A stretch of 64,000 nucleotides of DNA, taken from NCBI GenBank assembly GCA_963765935.1, contig CAVXXX010000004.1, positions 248,001 to 312,000 on the forward strand. The letters are read 5' to 3'. Origin of the DNA: JAMXLG01 sp963765935 (GTDB lineage: Bacteria > Vulcanimicrobiota > Vulcanimicrobiia > Vulcanimicrobiales > Vulcanimicrobiaceae). Positions 28,675 through 37,311 of the stretch are shown piece after piece. Both the position numbers and the translations under genes were made by a program. The notes beneath the pieces are model-generated. The model did no database searches. It was given only the letters and a program-made list of their open reading frames with translations, and was not told the origin of the DNA. How positions within the stretch are numbered: position 1 is the stretch's first letter; each line of letters opens with the position of its first letter.

Positions 28675-29359
28675 TTTGGAGAGCGCGCCGCGACCCGAAA
28701 GGGTAGACGCGATCTTGGGTGGTCGCGACGACGATGAAGTGACGTGTTTCACCGAATTCGCGTAGAGCTGCCGTACATTCGCGTGACAGGACGTTTAAAC
28801 CGTTGGAATACGGCGTTAGCGCGGGCACGACGATAAGGTGCGGTGCTGCGAGGAAGGCGGCGACGTGCGTGCCGCCGATTCGGAGGCTAGGATGGAGATG
28901 GCCGATAATGCTGCGCCGACCCCGTACGGGTTCGTCACCGTGAAGCAGCAGCCAGCCGTCGCGTTCGATTGCATCTTCCGTTTCGCCGAGTATTGCGGCG
29001 CCGCGCGTGCGGCCTTCATGATTGCCGGCAACGAGCGTAACGATGTAACGCTCGCGCAACCGATCGAGGGCGTTGTTGACCGCGGCAGCGGCGCCGTCGC
29101 TCATGCGGCTTCCGTGAATGATGTCGCCGAGGAAAACAATTTCGCGCGCTTGCATGCGGGCTGCGGCTTCGCAGAGCGTGCCGATGATTTCGCCGGTGCT
29201 CCACAACGGTAACGTGCTGCCGATAACGTCTTCGTATGCGAGGTGCGCGTCGGCAGCAACGATCGTTCTCGAGCATGAGAGCCACAGCAGGCCGCTTCTA
29301 AGAGCAACGACGCCACCGAATAGTTCAAATTGTTCAGCTGCCGGTTGCGGTGCGTTCAT
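28634..29359 (-). CDS. Ligase-associated DNA damage response phosphoesterase (MPE)
   Basis: This 241-residue calcineurin-like metallophosphoesterase shows ADAHLAYED, LGDIIHG, AGNHEG and GHLHPS, the four metal-binding motifs of the family. Length and order fit the MPE partner of the Lhr-Core helicase. It starts at the ATG overlapping the helicase stop as ATGA, so it is translated with it. The 3' end overlaps the convergent CreD-like gene by 41 bases. Homologues are manganese-dependent DNA nucleases or phosphodiesterases. Confidence 0.88.
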   Translation of the reverse strand: MNAPQPAAEQFELFGGVVALRSGLLWLSCSRTIVAADAHLAYEDVIGSTLPLWSTGEIIGTLCEAAARMQAREIVFLGDIIHGSRMSDGAAAAVNNALDRLRERYIVTLVAGNHEGRTRGAAILGETEDAIERDGWLLLHGDEPVRGRRSIIGHLHPSLRIGGTHVAAFLAAPHLIVVPALTPYSNGLNVLSRECTAALREFGETRHFIVVATTQDRVYPFGSRRALQTTLRSEFPSEFAR

Positions 29360-32001
29360 GTGCCCCACGTCAATGCGAGCATCGGCGCTTCAACCTGATC
29401 CCCGTTCCCGGATGCGCGCTCACCCAAGACTTGCAGGACGCGTTCGTGCAATGCCTCGACCATGCTCGCGCGATCGTCGAGAATGACGGAATCGCCGAAT
29501 GACGACGTGATGATGCCGAAAGTAAACGGTGATGCGGCGACGGGATGGAGTACACGTGGTTCTTCTACAATCGATTGGAGATACTCGCGAGCTGCCGGCA
29601 CGTCGAGCAAATCGCGCGTGATCACGCGGAACGTTTCACGCACGAGCGGAAACGAACGATCGCTGCGAAACAGCCGCTCGAAAATCTTTTGGCTGTTCCA
29701 GCTCTGCGCGCCGCGACGCACCCTACGGCCGCCTGCGCGACGCAGCACGAGCAATCCGGTGTTTGCCACGTAGCGGAAATAGTTGCGAAGCAGATGCGAA
29801 CTTCGCAGACCTTCCAAGAGATCGCGATCGAAGTGTTCGAGGTGCAGTATCTTCGCCCACGTTACATCGGGAAGCGCCTTCCCGGGCGGTAACGTAATCA
29901 AGAAGCCGTTATCATCGGTGGTAATCTGCGTGTTGGCCTTCGCAATGCGAAAGACGCGCGCGCCGACCACGCGCGCGAGCGTTTCGTTGACGCGCCGTCC
30001 CGCGCAGGTGTGAAAGACTGCGGTTTGGCGGGTGTCCATGCGATAGATCTCGACGACCGGACGTCCTTGGTCGGGAACGGCGGAGATCGCACGCTGCTGT
30101 GCGATGTACCGGACGACGTGCGAAGCCTCGGGCCCGGTGAGCGCGTAACGCGCATGCAGGAAGCGTAACGCGCCGGCAGCGTCACGCCGGCGCAAGTACT
30201 CGGCGACCCCGACGCGCAGATGCGTGATTTCCCTCGCGAGCGCAAGCGGGATCCCTTTGAGATGGGAACTCCACTGCGGCACGGTGGGACGGCCGGCGAA
30301 CGGCTCGGCGCTGACCGCCGTCGCGGTCAACTCTTTCACGCGCAACGTCCGTCCGTTGAGAACGAAGACATCGCCGGCATTGAGGTCGTTGACAAAGCTC
30401 TCCTCGACGCGTCCAATGTCGACGCCGTTGACCCGCACGATGACGTGCTGCTCGTCCGGAATCGTTCCGACATTTTCGAAGAACGCTGCGCACACGTCGC
30501 GGCCGAGACCGAAGATCGCTTCGCCGTCGAATCCGAGACGGCGAACGTGGGAATCATCACCACCGGCACCGCCTGAAAGATACTGCGCGCAACGCACTAC
30601 GTCGTTGCGCTCGAGCGACGCGAACGGATAAGCGCGGCGTGCTATCGCGATGACATCGTCGATCGTGAGGCGCTTGTCGTAGCACACGCTGCCGACCATC
30701 CACTGCGCGAGCACGTCCAGCGGCGCTTGCGGGATCGTCACATCGTCAATAACGCCGTCAGCGATGCATCGCTTCGTGGCTGCGGCTTCGATGATATCGT
30801 CGCGATCCTGCGCGACGATCGTTCCGCGCGCGATCGCATCGGGTCGATGCCCGGCACGGCCGATCCGCTGCAGGGTTGACGTCATGCCGCGCGCGCCGCC
30901 GACAATCAGCACGCGATCGATGAAGCCGATGTCGACGCCCAGTTCCAGACTCGAACTGCACACGACCGTCTGCAGTTTCCCGGCGCGCAGCGCAGCTTCG
31001 ACGCGGTGGCGCACGCTGCGTTCCAACGCGGAGTGGTGGACGCCGATTTTCGAGAGATCGTAATCGCGCCGCGGCGTATCGGTATCGACGTCCTCAACTG
31101 CGCCTTCGCCGCCGGTCGCTTCCGACATGGCGTGCGCGATGCGTTCGGCCTGACTGCGAACGTTTGTAAAGACGAGCGATGTGCGCACGTCACTGGAGAG
31201 TTTCACGGCCGTTTTTGCAACGGTTTCGAGCGGTGCCATCGCGCCGCCAAATGGCGCTACGATGTCGATATGAATGCTGCGCAAACCGCGATGATCGACG
31301 ATTTCACACGAGCGATCCGTCCCCGCGACGAAGTGGGCGACGCGGTCGAGCGGCGCAACCGTCGCGGAGAGCCCGACGCGATTGAACGGCTGCTCAACGA
31401 GCGTCTCGAGCGATTCGAGCAAAAGCGAGAGTTGCGCGCCTCGCTTGTTTCCGGCGAGCGCATGTACTTCATCGATCACGACGGTTTCGACCAACCGCAG
31501 CGTGCGGCGGTAGCTCTCCATCGCGAGCATCACCGCAAGCGATTCGGGCGTCGTCACCAGAATGTGCGGTGGGCGTGAGAGCATTAAGCGGCGCTCTTGC
31601 TGCGGCGTGTCACTCGTGCGTACGCCCGTTCGCACGAACGTTTCGCGGATGCGTCCGCGACGACGTTTCGCGCGCTCCGTGTTCGGACGTTCGAGCAGAT
31701 GCATCTCCCGCATCGGACGGCGCAGGTTGTGCTCGACGTCGTATCCTAACGCGCGCAGCGGTGAAACGTACAATGCGTACGTCCGGGCGAAGAGCTCGTC
31801 GCGATCCCGCGCGTATGCGAGTCGAGAAATGATGGGAAGAAACGCCGCGAGCGTTTTTCCCGTACCCGTCGGCGAGGAGATTAGGAGATTCTTGCGCGCC
31901 GTGCCATGCGCGAGCGCATCGCGCTGTGGCGGCGTCGGCGCAACGAAATGCTCCTCGCACCAACGCGTAACGTCCGGATGCAGCGCCTCAAACAAAGACA
32001 T
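29356..32001 (-). CDS. Lhr-Core type ligase-associated DNA helicase
   Basis: This superfamily 2 helicase of 881 residues has Walker A SSPTGTGKT near residue 43 and DEVH in VVIDEVHALAGNKRG near residue 177. Motif III SAT is in GLSATVAP and motif VI GRAGHRP. The C-terminus has the Lhr winged-helix and beta-barrel region. Lhr-Core proteins unwind 3'-tailed nucleic acid and form a repair set with an MPE phosphoesterase, an MBL exonuclease and LigB-type ligase. The ATP-dependent 3'-5' helicase role is family knowledge. Confidence 0.93.
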   Translation of the reverse strand: MSLFEALHPDVTRWCEEHFVAPTPPQRDALAHGTARKNLLISSPTGTGKTLAAFLPIISRLAYARDRDELFARTYALYVSPLRALGYDVEHNLRRPMREMHLLERPNTERAKRRRGRIRETFVRTGVRTSDTPQQERRLMLSRPPHILVTTPESLAVMLAMESYRRTLRLVETVVIDEVHALAGNKRGAQLSLLLESLETLVEQPFNRVGLSATVAPLDRVAHFVAGTDRSCEIVDHRGLRSIHIDIVAPFGGAMAPLETVAKTAVKLSSDVRTSLVFTNVRSQAERIAHAMSEATGGEGAVEDVDTDTPRRDYDLSKIGVHHSALERSVRHRVEAALRAGKLQTVVCSSSLELGVDIGFIDRVLIVGGARGMTSTLQRIGRAGHRPDAIARGTIVAQDRDDIIEAAATKRCIADGVIDDVTIPQAPLDVLAQWMVGSVCYDKRLTIDDVIAIARRAYPFASLERNDVVRCAQYLSGGAGGDDSHVRRLGFDGEAIFGLGRDVCAAFFENVGTIPDEQHVIVRVNGVDIGRVEESFVNDLNAGDVFVLNGRTLRVKELTATAVSAEPFAGRPTVPQWSSHLKGIPLALAREITHLRVGVAEYLRRRDAAGALRFLHARYALTGPEASHVVRYIAQQRAISAVPDQGRPVVEIYRMDTRQTAVFHTCAGRRVNETLARVVGARVFRIAKANTQITTDDNGFLITLPPGKALPDVTWAKILHLEHFDRDLLEGLRSSHLLRNYFRYVANTGLLVLRRAGGRRVRRGAQSWNSQKIFERLFRSDRSFPLVRETFRVITRDLLDVPAAREYLQSIVEEPRVLHPVAASPFTFGIITSSFGDSVILDDRASMVEALHERVLQVLGERASGNGDQVEAPMLALTWGT

Positions 32002-32054
32002 AAGAGACGAACACTTGTTCGGCTCTTATGGAAACGTGGCCTGCGCTACGAAGA

Positions 32055-32798
32055 CTACCCTTTGCCGCTATCGTTAGCGAGACTCGCTTTGAAGTCGATC
32101 GTGATGTTCGAGTAAGCGCCGGGGCCTGTTTCTTCGCGAATGGTCGTGTACTCGGTGATCGCGGTCGGCATGAGCTTGTTCATGTCATAGACATACTTTG
32201 CGCTGGACTGCGTCGAGCCGCGAGTCGAGCCTTGGAATTTCTCCGTGCGCTCGGCGTCGATCGTGAGGATGCCGTTGTTCATCGCGGCGACGGTGTAGTC
32301 GATGCCGATGCCCGCTGCATCGCTTCCCTCATGCCAATGCTTCTTTGCATCCAGGCTCGTCGGATCGAAGAAATGCGGCGAAAGCGTGCGCATCACGCTC
32401 ATTTCTTCGGGATTGACGACACCGGTGCCGCAGACAACGTTCGTATTTGCGTACACCACGCACGTGACGGGAGCCGCCGTCCGATAATTCTTTGCCTTCT
32501 CGGAGACGCTCACGACGAGGCCGCCGTCGGTCTCAACGCCTTGTACGTCGACAGCGATCTGGCCCTGGTCGGATCCGGTGCCGAGATATTGCGTATCTCC
32601 CGTGCCGGTCACCGTCCCGCCATTCCCTCTGCCAACGCCTTGAACCGCGGCATCCGTGCTGTGACTATCGTTTTGAATGCCGACATCAAACGTGTAGACG
32701 AGATGCCGTGTCGCAGCCGGTTGATCCGCCGAAGCGGGTGCCGGCGAAGCAGAAAACGCGATGCTGAGCACCGCGAGAAACGAGATGAGACGCTGCAT
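32055..32798 (-). CDS. Secreted protein of unknown function
   Basis: This 247-residue protein starts at an ATG giving the signal peptide MQRLISFLAVLSIAFSASPA with cleavage after ASA. It contains a Gly/Thr-rich stretch (VQGVGRGNGGTVTGTGDTQYLG), two cysteines (TCVVYANTNVVCGTG), and a C-terminal basic/Ser-rich region (KFQGSTRGSTQSSAKYVYDM). No family is recognised. It is 13 bases from the YjfB-like gene on the same strand. Confidence 0.7.
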   Translation of the reverse strand: MQRLISFLAVLSIAFSASPAPASADQPAATRHLVYTFDVGIQNDSHSTDAAVQGVGRGNGGTVTGTGDTQYLGTGSDQGQIAVDVQGVETDGGLVVSVSEKAKNYRTAAPVTCVVYANTNVVCGTGVVNPEEMSVMRTLSPHFFDPTSLDAKKHWHEGSDAAGIGIDYTVAAMNNGILTIDAERTEKFQGSTRGSTQSSAKYVYDMNKLMPTAITEYTTIREETGPGAYSNITIDFKASLANDSGKG

Positions 32799-32811
32799 AG
32801 TGGAGTTTTGG

Positions 32812-32970
32812 CTACGCGTAGGCATCGATCCCGGTACCGAGACCGATCGACGCAAAGAGCAGCGAACTCGTCGCCGCATCTAAGTTTTGAACCGCCTTGA
32901 GGACGCCTACGTCGACACTCTGCGAGACGCTTGCGGCGGCGAGGCCGGTCGCGATGCTGGATAGGTCCAT
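32812..32970 (-). CDS. YjfB-like putative motility protein, 52 residues
   Basis: This short gene follows AGGAAG by 3 bases and encodes MDLSSIATGLAAASVSQSVD, then VGVLKAVQNLDAATSSLLFA and a Gly-rich end. The MDxxSIA start and helical VGVLKAVQNLD match the small YjfB family, linked to flagellar or surface motility in Bacillus and others. No flagellar or chemotaxis genes are in the window, so its role here is unclear. It probably shares an operon with the secreted protein at 32055. Confidence 0.7.
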   Translation of the reverse strand: MDLSSIATGLAAASVSQSVDVGVLKAVQNLDAATSSLLFASIGLGTGIDAYA

Positions 32971-33047
32971 GTTCTTCCTTGAAACCTCCATTCATAATAT
33001 CGGTAGATCGGAGTGGGAAGTCTACTCCGAGCCGATCCGAGGTATCC

Positions 33048-33242
33048 ATGAACCCGCTCCTCGCCACATTCGTCCGTCTGACCCTCATCATCGCCGCCGC
33101 TCTCGTCGGGTTGCTGGTCCTGGTCCTCGTCCTCAAGGTCGTGATCGTGGCCGCGCTGGTCGCGGCCGTGGTCGTGGGCGGTCTCTTCCTCTATAACCTC
33201 ATTCGCCGGCGGCTTCGTAAGGTCGCCGTCAGCGGCCGGTAA
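33048..33242 (+). CDS. Small membrane protein, 64 residues
   Basis: This starts MNPLLATFVRLTLIIAAALV and continues with a second hydrophobic stretch (VLKVVIVAALVAAVVVGGLFLY), then a basic tail (RRRLRKVAVSGR). Two closely packed transmembrane helices are likely. No family is recognised. It is followed convergently by the alpha/beta hydrolase with a 14-base overlap. Confidence 0.65.
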   Translation: MNPLLATFVRLTLIIAAALVGLLVLVLVLKVVIVAALVAAVVVGGLFLYNLIRRRLRKVAVSGR

Positions 33243-34023
33243 ACCGCGACAACACCTCGGCCAGCCGGCCCTCTTCCTCTAACATAGGGACGTGGCCGCT
33301 GGCCTCCATCCACTCGAGCCGGGCCCTCGGAAAGGCGCCCGCCGCACGCTCGGTCTCGCCCTGCGGAACGACGGGATCGTGTGCGCCCCCTACGACTAAA
33401 ACCGGTACCGTAATATCGGGCGCGATATCCTCGGCGCTGTCGCGAAGCGCCATACCGCGCGCCATTGCGGCAAGGGCGCGCGGATCGTTGTTTTCAGCGA
33501 TTTTTCGGGCTTTTTCGATGATTTCGGGCCGATTTTCCAATGTTTTCCGTGCAAATAACGCCGGCACGTTTTTGTCGACTATCTCCGCGATCGAACCACT
33601 GTTTTCCAATCGCGCGGCAAGTTCGTTTCGATTGTTTGCGATCTCTGGTGTGTCCGCGACGATGCGACTGCATACGAGTGCGAGACGCGCGACTCGTTCG
33701 ATATACATGCGCGCGAATGCGAGTGCGACATATCCGCCGAGTGAGTGTCCGGCGATCGTGGCGCGATCGATGGACAAGTGATCCATGACGGCGGCAACGT
33801 CGCCGGCAAGTGTCTCCATCAAATACGGACCGTCGACAACACTCGATCTACCCATGCCGCGCAGGTCGAGAGCGATGACGCGATGCTCGCGCGCGAGCAC
33901 CGGAAGCTGCGCGTTCCAGATTTCTTTTGCGAGCGGAAATCCGTGAATCAGCACCAGTGCATCATCGCCGGAACCCTCGACGCGCGCTTCGATGCGAACG
34001 TCGTCATGTACCAAAACTTGCAT
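33229..34023 (-). CDS. Alpha/beta hydrolase
   Basis: This 264-residue hydrolase has an oxyanion segment LVLIHGFPLAKEIW, nucleophile elbow GHSLGG, Asp in GGAHDPVVP and His in SGHVPML. The triad is complete, unlike the frameshifted hydrolase at 12 kb. Substrate cannot be inferred; it resembles small esterases and 3-oxoadipate enol-lactonase-like enzymes. The ATG at 34023 gives the family N-terminus MQVLVHDDVRIEARVEG. Confidence 0.88.
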   Translation of the reverse strand: MQVLVHDDVRIEARVEGSGDDALVLIHGFPLAKEIWNAQLPVLAREHRVIALDLRGMGRSSVVDGPYLMETLAGDVAAVMDHLSIDRATIAGHSLGGYVALAFARMYIERVARLALVCSRIVADTPEIANNRNELAARLENSGSIAEIVDKNVPALFARKTLENRPEIIEKARKIAENNDPRALAAMARGMALRDSAEDIAPDITVPVLVVGGAHDPVVPQGETERAAGAFPRARLEWMEASGHVPMLEEEGRLAEVLSRFTGR

Positions 34024-34098
34024 TGAAGCTCGATATTGTGTATAAGGGAGGCAACAACCCTGGTTGCTTGCAATCAGAGAAAGGACGACTCCACGCAC

Positions 34099-34419
34099 AT
34101 GGCAGTCAAACGTAAAAAGAAAGCGGCGGCGAAGCCCGCTGCAAAGAAAGCGGCTCCGCGCCGTAAATCAGCGGCCCGCAAGACCACGCGCAAGAAGGCG
34201 ACGTCGCGTCGCAAGACCACGCGTAAGAAGGCCGCCGGCGGACGTAAGAAAGCCGCTGGACGTAAGAAAGCCGCTGGACGCAAGAAAGCCGCTGGACGCA
34301 AGAAGGCTGGACGCAAAAAGAGCACGCGTAAGGCCGGAGCGCGCAAAGCGACGCGTAAGGCTTCGGCTCGCAAGACGACCCGCCGCAAGACATCGCGCCG
34401 GAAGAAGGCAGCAGCCTAA
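34099..34419 (+). CDS. Histone H1-like Lys/Arg/Ala-rich DNA-binding protein
   Basis: The 106 residues contain 52 Lys or Arg, the rest mostly Ala, Thr, Ser and Gly, with no hydrophobic core. The centre has four tandem RKKAAG-type units, and the DNA carries an 18-base unit (CGTAAGAAAGCCGCTGGA) repeated from 34243 to 34311. Such proteins are like eukaryotic H1 tails, chlamydial Hc1/Hc2 and AlgP tails, and bind DNA without a fold. Acetylation or phosphorylation of the tail is possible. The unit number could vary between strains. A strong terminator follows. Confidence 0.85.
   Translation: MAVKRKKKAAAKPAAKKAAPRRKSAARKTTRKKATSRRKTTRKKAAGGRKKAAGRKKAAGRKKAAGRKKAGRKKSTRKAGARKATRKASARKTTRRKTSRRKKAAA
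34243..34311 (+). repeat. Tandem 18-base coding repeat
   Basis: Three near-identical 18-base units and a shortened fourth encode RKKAAG repeats in the H1-like protein. Differences are single bases (CGT versus CGC), so the array may expand or contract by slippage. Confidence 0.8.
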
Positions 34420-34443
34420 ACCGGCGTTTTTTTACGCCGATGT

Positions 34444-34472
34444 GCGAGCCGCTTCTGCGGCTCGCTTTTTTT
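34444..34472 (+). terminator. Rho-independent terminator of the H1-like gene
   Basis: A perfect 9-base stem (GCGAGCCGC with GCGGCTCGC) and a TTCT loop is followed by seven T residues. It lies 25 bases after the stop. The convergent MFS gene ends at 34475, just past it. Confidence 0.9.
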
Positions 34473-34474
34473 AT

Positions 34475-35692
34475 TTATACAGTGCGAATGATCGGGTTGA
34501 GGACGAAGACTGCGAGTACGGCGATCAAACAAAGTCCGCCCCCAATCGCGAAGGTTAGGTGCAATCCGATAAGCGCGGCGATCGCGCCGAGCACGAGCGA
34601 TCCGCCGGGGACGACGCCGACGGCGATCATCGTATAGACCGACATCGCGCGCCCGCGCACGTCGTCGGGTGAAAGCGTTTGCACGAGTACGTTCGATGCG
34701 CCGAGAAACGCGAGCGTACCGAGCCCGATAAGAAAAAACACCGGAATCGAGAGCGGCACGCTCCAGATCGATCCGAGCAGCAAGACGCCGGCGGACATTA
34801 CTGCGCCGGCTAGTACCCATTGCGTCGAACGCCGCTCGCGTCCGGCAAATGCAGCGGTAACCAGCGCACCGCCGAAGCCGCCGACGCCGACGGCTGCCAC
34901 TGCCCAACCGAGCGACTGCGCACTGCCGTGCAGCGTGTTCACGACGAACGCAGGAATCAATTGACTGTAGGGGCGCACGAGCAGCGCGGTGATGGTGAAG
35001 ACGAGGATGATCCAGCGCAGAATCGGGTGATGCGCGAGAAAATGCAATCCCGTACGAATCGAGCGAAACATCGGCTCGCGTTTCGCGCCGGATGGTGGCG
35101 AGGGCGCCATCATCACAATTGCAACGACCACGGCGAGCGTCGCAACCGCATTGATGAAAAACGAACCTGCGACGCCGACCCACACGATCAAGAGACCCGC
35201 AATCGCGGGTCCAACGACCGCCGGCGCGTTGAACGCAACCGACGTGAGGCCGATGGCATTGCCGACGAGCGGACGATCGACGAGATGCGGCGTCCAACTC
35301 TGCCGCACCGGCGCGTCAAACGCGTTCGCTCCGGCATTGATCGCGGAAATAACGATTAACGCTGCCATGTTCAAGTGATGGATCGTCGCAAGCACCGCAA
35401 GCGCGAGCGCTGCGAGCGACATCGTAATGTTGGTCAGAGTCAGCACGCCGCGCCGGGGCTTCGTGTCCGCGACGACGCCGGCAACCGGCGAGAGCAACAG
35501 CACGGGTATGGCGCGAGCGCCCCCGATGATGCCGAGATAGAGCGCTGCGCGATGCGGCGATCCGGCAAGTTGCGAGACGTAATAGCCCATCGCCGTGAAC
35601 TGCATCCAGGTTCCCAAATTGGAAACCATCAAGCCGAGCCACAGAAGGCGAAAATCGCGGAAGCGCAGCGGCGCGAAGATATTATCGGGCAT
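34475..35692 (-). CDS. MFS transporter (EntS-like exporter)
   Basis: This 405-residue protein has about 12 helices. Family segments are FRLLWLGLMVSNLGTWMQ near residue 14 and VAGVVADTKPRRGVL in the 2-3 loop, the MFS signature position. FDAPVRQSWTPHLV and SPDDVRGRAMSVYTM are typical of the MFS_3 drug or siderophore exporter group. It overlaps the kinase-like gene by 11 bases, and substrate is unknown. Confidence 0.9.
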   Translation of the reverse strand: MPDNIFAPLRFRDFRLLWLGLMVSNLGTWMQFTAMGYYVSQLAGSPHRAALYLGIIGGARAIPVLLLSPVAGVVADTKPRRGVLTLTNITMSLAALALAVLATIHHLNMAALIVISAINAGANAFDAPVRQSWTPHLVDRPLVGNAIGLTSVAFNAPAVVGPAIAGLLIVWVGVAGSFFINAVATLAVVVAIVMMAPSPPSGAKREPMFRSIRTGLHFLAHHPILRWIILVFTITALLVRPYSQLIPAFVVNTLHGSAQSLGWAVAAVGVGGFGGALVTAAFAGRERRSTQWVLAGAVMSAGVLLLGSIWSVPLSIPVFFLIGLGTLAFLGASNVLVQTLSPDDVRGRAMSVYTMIAVGVVPGGSLVLGAIAALIGLHLTFAIGGGLCLIAVLAVFVLNPIIRTV

Positions 35693-36314
35693 TCACCGCC
35701 GTAACGATCAGCTTCGCGGAACCTTCTTCCCCAAACGTTGACGTATCGATCGCGAGGTCGACGATCGCCGACGAACCGATATCGACGTTGTACCAATCGC
35801 GCAGATGCGCGCGCCGCGCACGGTCGATGCGGTCGACTTCGCTTGCGGCGGACTTCTCGTCAATGCCGAACTGCTCCACGATCCGCCCGACGCGCCATTC
35901 GCGCGGTGCGAACATGTAGATGCGCAAGACGTCCGGACGGCGGCCGAGAATCACGGAGGCGCCGCGTCCGATGATGATGCAGTTTCCGCGCGCCGCGTAG
36001 TCACGCACCGCGCGCTGCACCTCGCGCAACAGCGTTTCATCGAACGTCTCCCCGAAATTCTGCGTGACCACTTCCGGCGTCGCGAGCTCTAGGCTCGAGA
36101 GGAGGCGCGATCCGAGGGATCTGCCGGATTCCTCAGCCTCGGCAGCGACGTTCCGGCTGATTCGCATCCGCTTTGCAACGACGACGGGAAGTTGACGGTC
36201 TACTACCGTGTATCCCAGCTGCGCTGCCGCGCGCTCCGCGATCGCCACCGCGCCGGACCCGTACTTGTTGGAAATGGTAACGATCACAGCGAAAGGGTTA
36301 GCGATGCCCATCAT
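35682..36314 (-). CDS. Cytidylate kinase-like protein
   Basis: About 210 residues. IVTISNKYGSGAVAIAERAA contains a P-loop-like glycine segment (usually SREYGSGG). NCIIIGRGASVILGRRPDVLRIYMFAP and RAHLRDWYNVDIGS match the Cytidylate_kin2 family (PF13189), whose substrates are mostly unknown. The start is uncertain: ATGs at 36314 and 36311, or a GTG at 36287 just before the first strand, all fit. The last choice would avoid overlap with the divergent ABC ATPase start at 36304. Confidence 0.8.
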   Translation of the reverse strand: MMGIANPFAVIVTISNKYGSGAVAIAERAAAQLGYTVVDRQLPVVVAKRMRISRNVAAEAEESGRSLGSRLLSSLELATPEVVTQNFGETFDETLLREVQRAVRDYAARGNCIIIGRGASVILGRRPDVLRIYMFAPREWRVGRIVEQFGIDEKSAASEVDRIDRARRAHLRDWYNVDIGSSAIVDLAIDTSTFGEEGSAKLIVTAVNAR

Positions 36315-37311
36315 TGAGACCCGCGACCTGCGCAAGGTCTTCCGCAGCGTCAGCCGCACTCCGGGAGCGCTCGGCGCCATCCGTACGCTCTTCTCGCGCT
36401 CGTACGAAGATCGCGTGGCGGTCGACGGTGTTTCCATGTCGCTCGAAGCGGGCGAGTTGGTCGGGTACATCGGACCCAACGGCGCGGGTAAATCGACGAC
36501 GATCAAGATGCTAACCGGCATTTTGGTTCCGACGTCGGGCACGATCGACGTGGCCGGCCTCGTCCCATACGAGCGGCGCAAAGAAAACGCGCGCAATATC
36601 GGCGTCGTCTTCGGGCAACGAAGCCAACTCTATTGGGACCTGCCGCTCATCGAATCGTTCGAGCTGCTTCGCGCGATTTACGGAGTTCCGCACCCAACGT
36701 ACAAGCGCAACCTCGATGAGTTCGTCGAACTGCTCCAGATGGATGAGTTTTTGCGGACGCCGGTGCGTCAACTCTCGCTGGGTCAACGCATGCGCGGCGA
36801 TTTTGCAGCGGCGCTTTTGCACGATCCGAAGATCGTCTATCTCGATGAACCGACGATCGGCCTCGACGTCGTCGCAAAAGAGGCGATCCGCGAGTTCATC
36901 GCGCGTATCAACGCCGAACGCGGTACGACGATCATTCTCACGACACACGACCTTGCCGATGTCGAACGGCTATGCCGGCGGATCGTCCTGATCGACCGCG
37001 GCACGATCATTTACGACGGCGACGTCGAGCGCATCAAAAACGAATACGGACGGTTTCGACGGCTCGTCCTGCGCTTCGAGGAACCGGTTGCGGCGCCGCA
37101 TCTTCCGGGCGCTGAACTCGAAGAATTAGATGGAACGCTCGCGCGCTTTCGTTTCGATCGCAACCGTGAACGCGCGGATCTTCTGATCCGAGAAGCGAGC
37201 GAGCGTTATCGTTTGGAAGACGTGACGCTCGAGGAACCGGACTTGGAATCCATCATTCGCCGCATCTACATCGAAGGATACGGCAAGCCTGCGGAGGAGA
37301 CGGTGCCATGA
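36304..37311 (+). CDS. ABC-2 exporter ATP-binding subunit (DUF990-type operon)
   Basis: This 335-residue ATPase has Walker A GPNGAGKST near residue 60, signature LSLGQRMRG, Walker B IVYLDEPTIGLD and H-loop TTHDLAD. A C-terminal regulatory domain of about 100 residues follows. It pairs with permeases at 37969 and 42311 of the PF06182 family. In other bacteria these three genes stay together, sometimes annotated as viologen or daunorubicin exporters. Its TGA overlaps the next gene as ATGA. Confidence 0.93.
   Translation: MPIIETRDLRKVFRSVSRTPGALGAIRTLFSRSYEDRVAVDGVSMSLEAGELVGYIGPNGAGKSTTIKMLTGILVPTSGTIDVAGLVPYERRKENARNIGVVFGQRSQLYWDLPLIESFELLRAIYGVPHPTYKRNLDEFVELLQMDEFLRTPVRQLSLGQRMRGDFAAALLHDPKIVYLDEPTIGLDVVAKEAIREFIARINAERGTTIILTTHDLADVERLCRRIVLIDRGTIIYDGDVERIKNEYGRFRRLVLRFEEPVAAPHLPGAELEELDGTLARFRFDRNRERADLLIREASERYRLEDVTLEEPDLESIIRRIYIEGYGKPAEETVP

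Noticed and set aside
34243..34311. Possible CRISPR-like repeat array
   Set aside because: The 18-base units have no spacers and encode RKKAAG repeats in the H1-like protein.
34064..34558. Arg-rich 164-codon frame overlapping the H1-like gene
   Set aside because: It is the second reading frame of the same low-complexity DNA and runs through the terminator.
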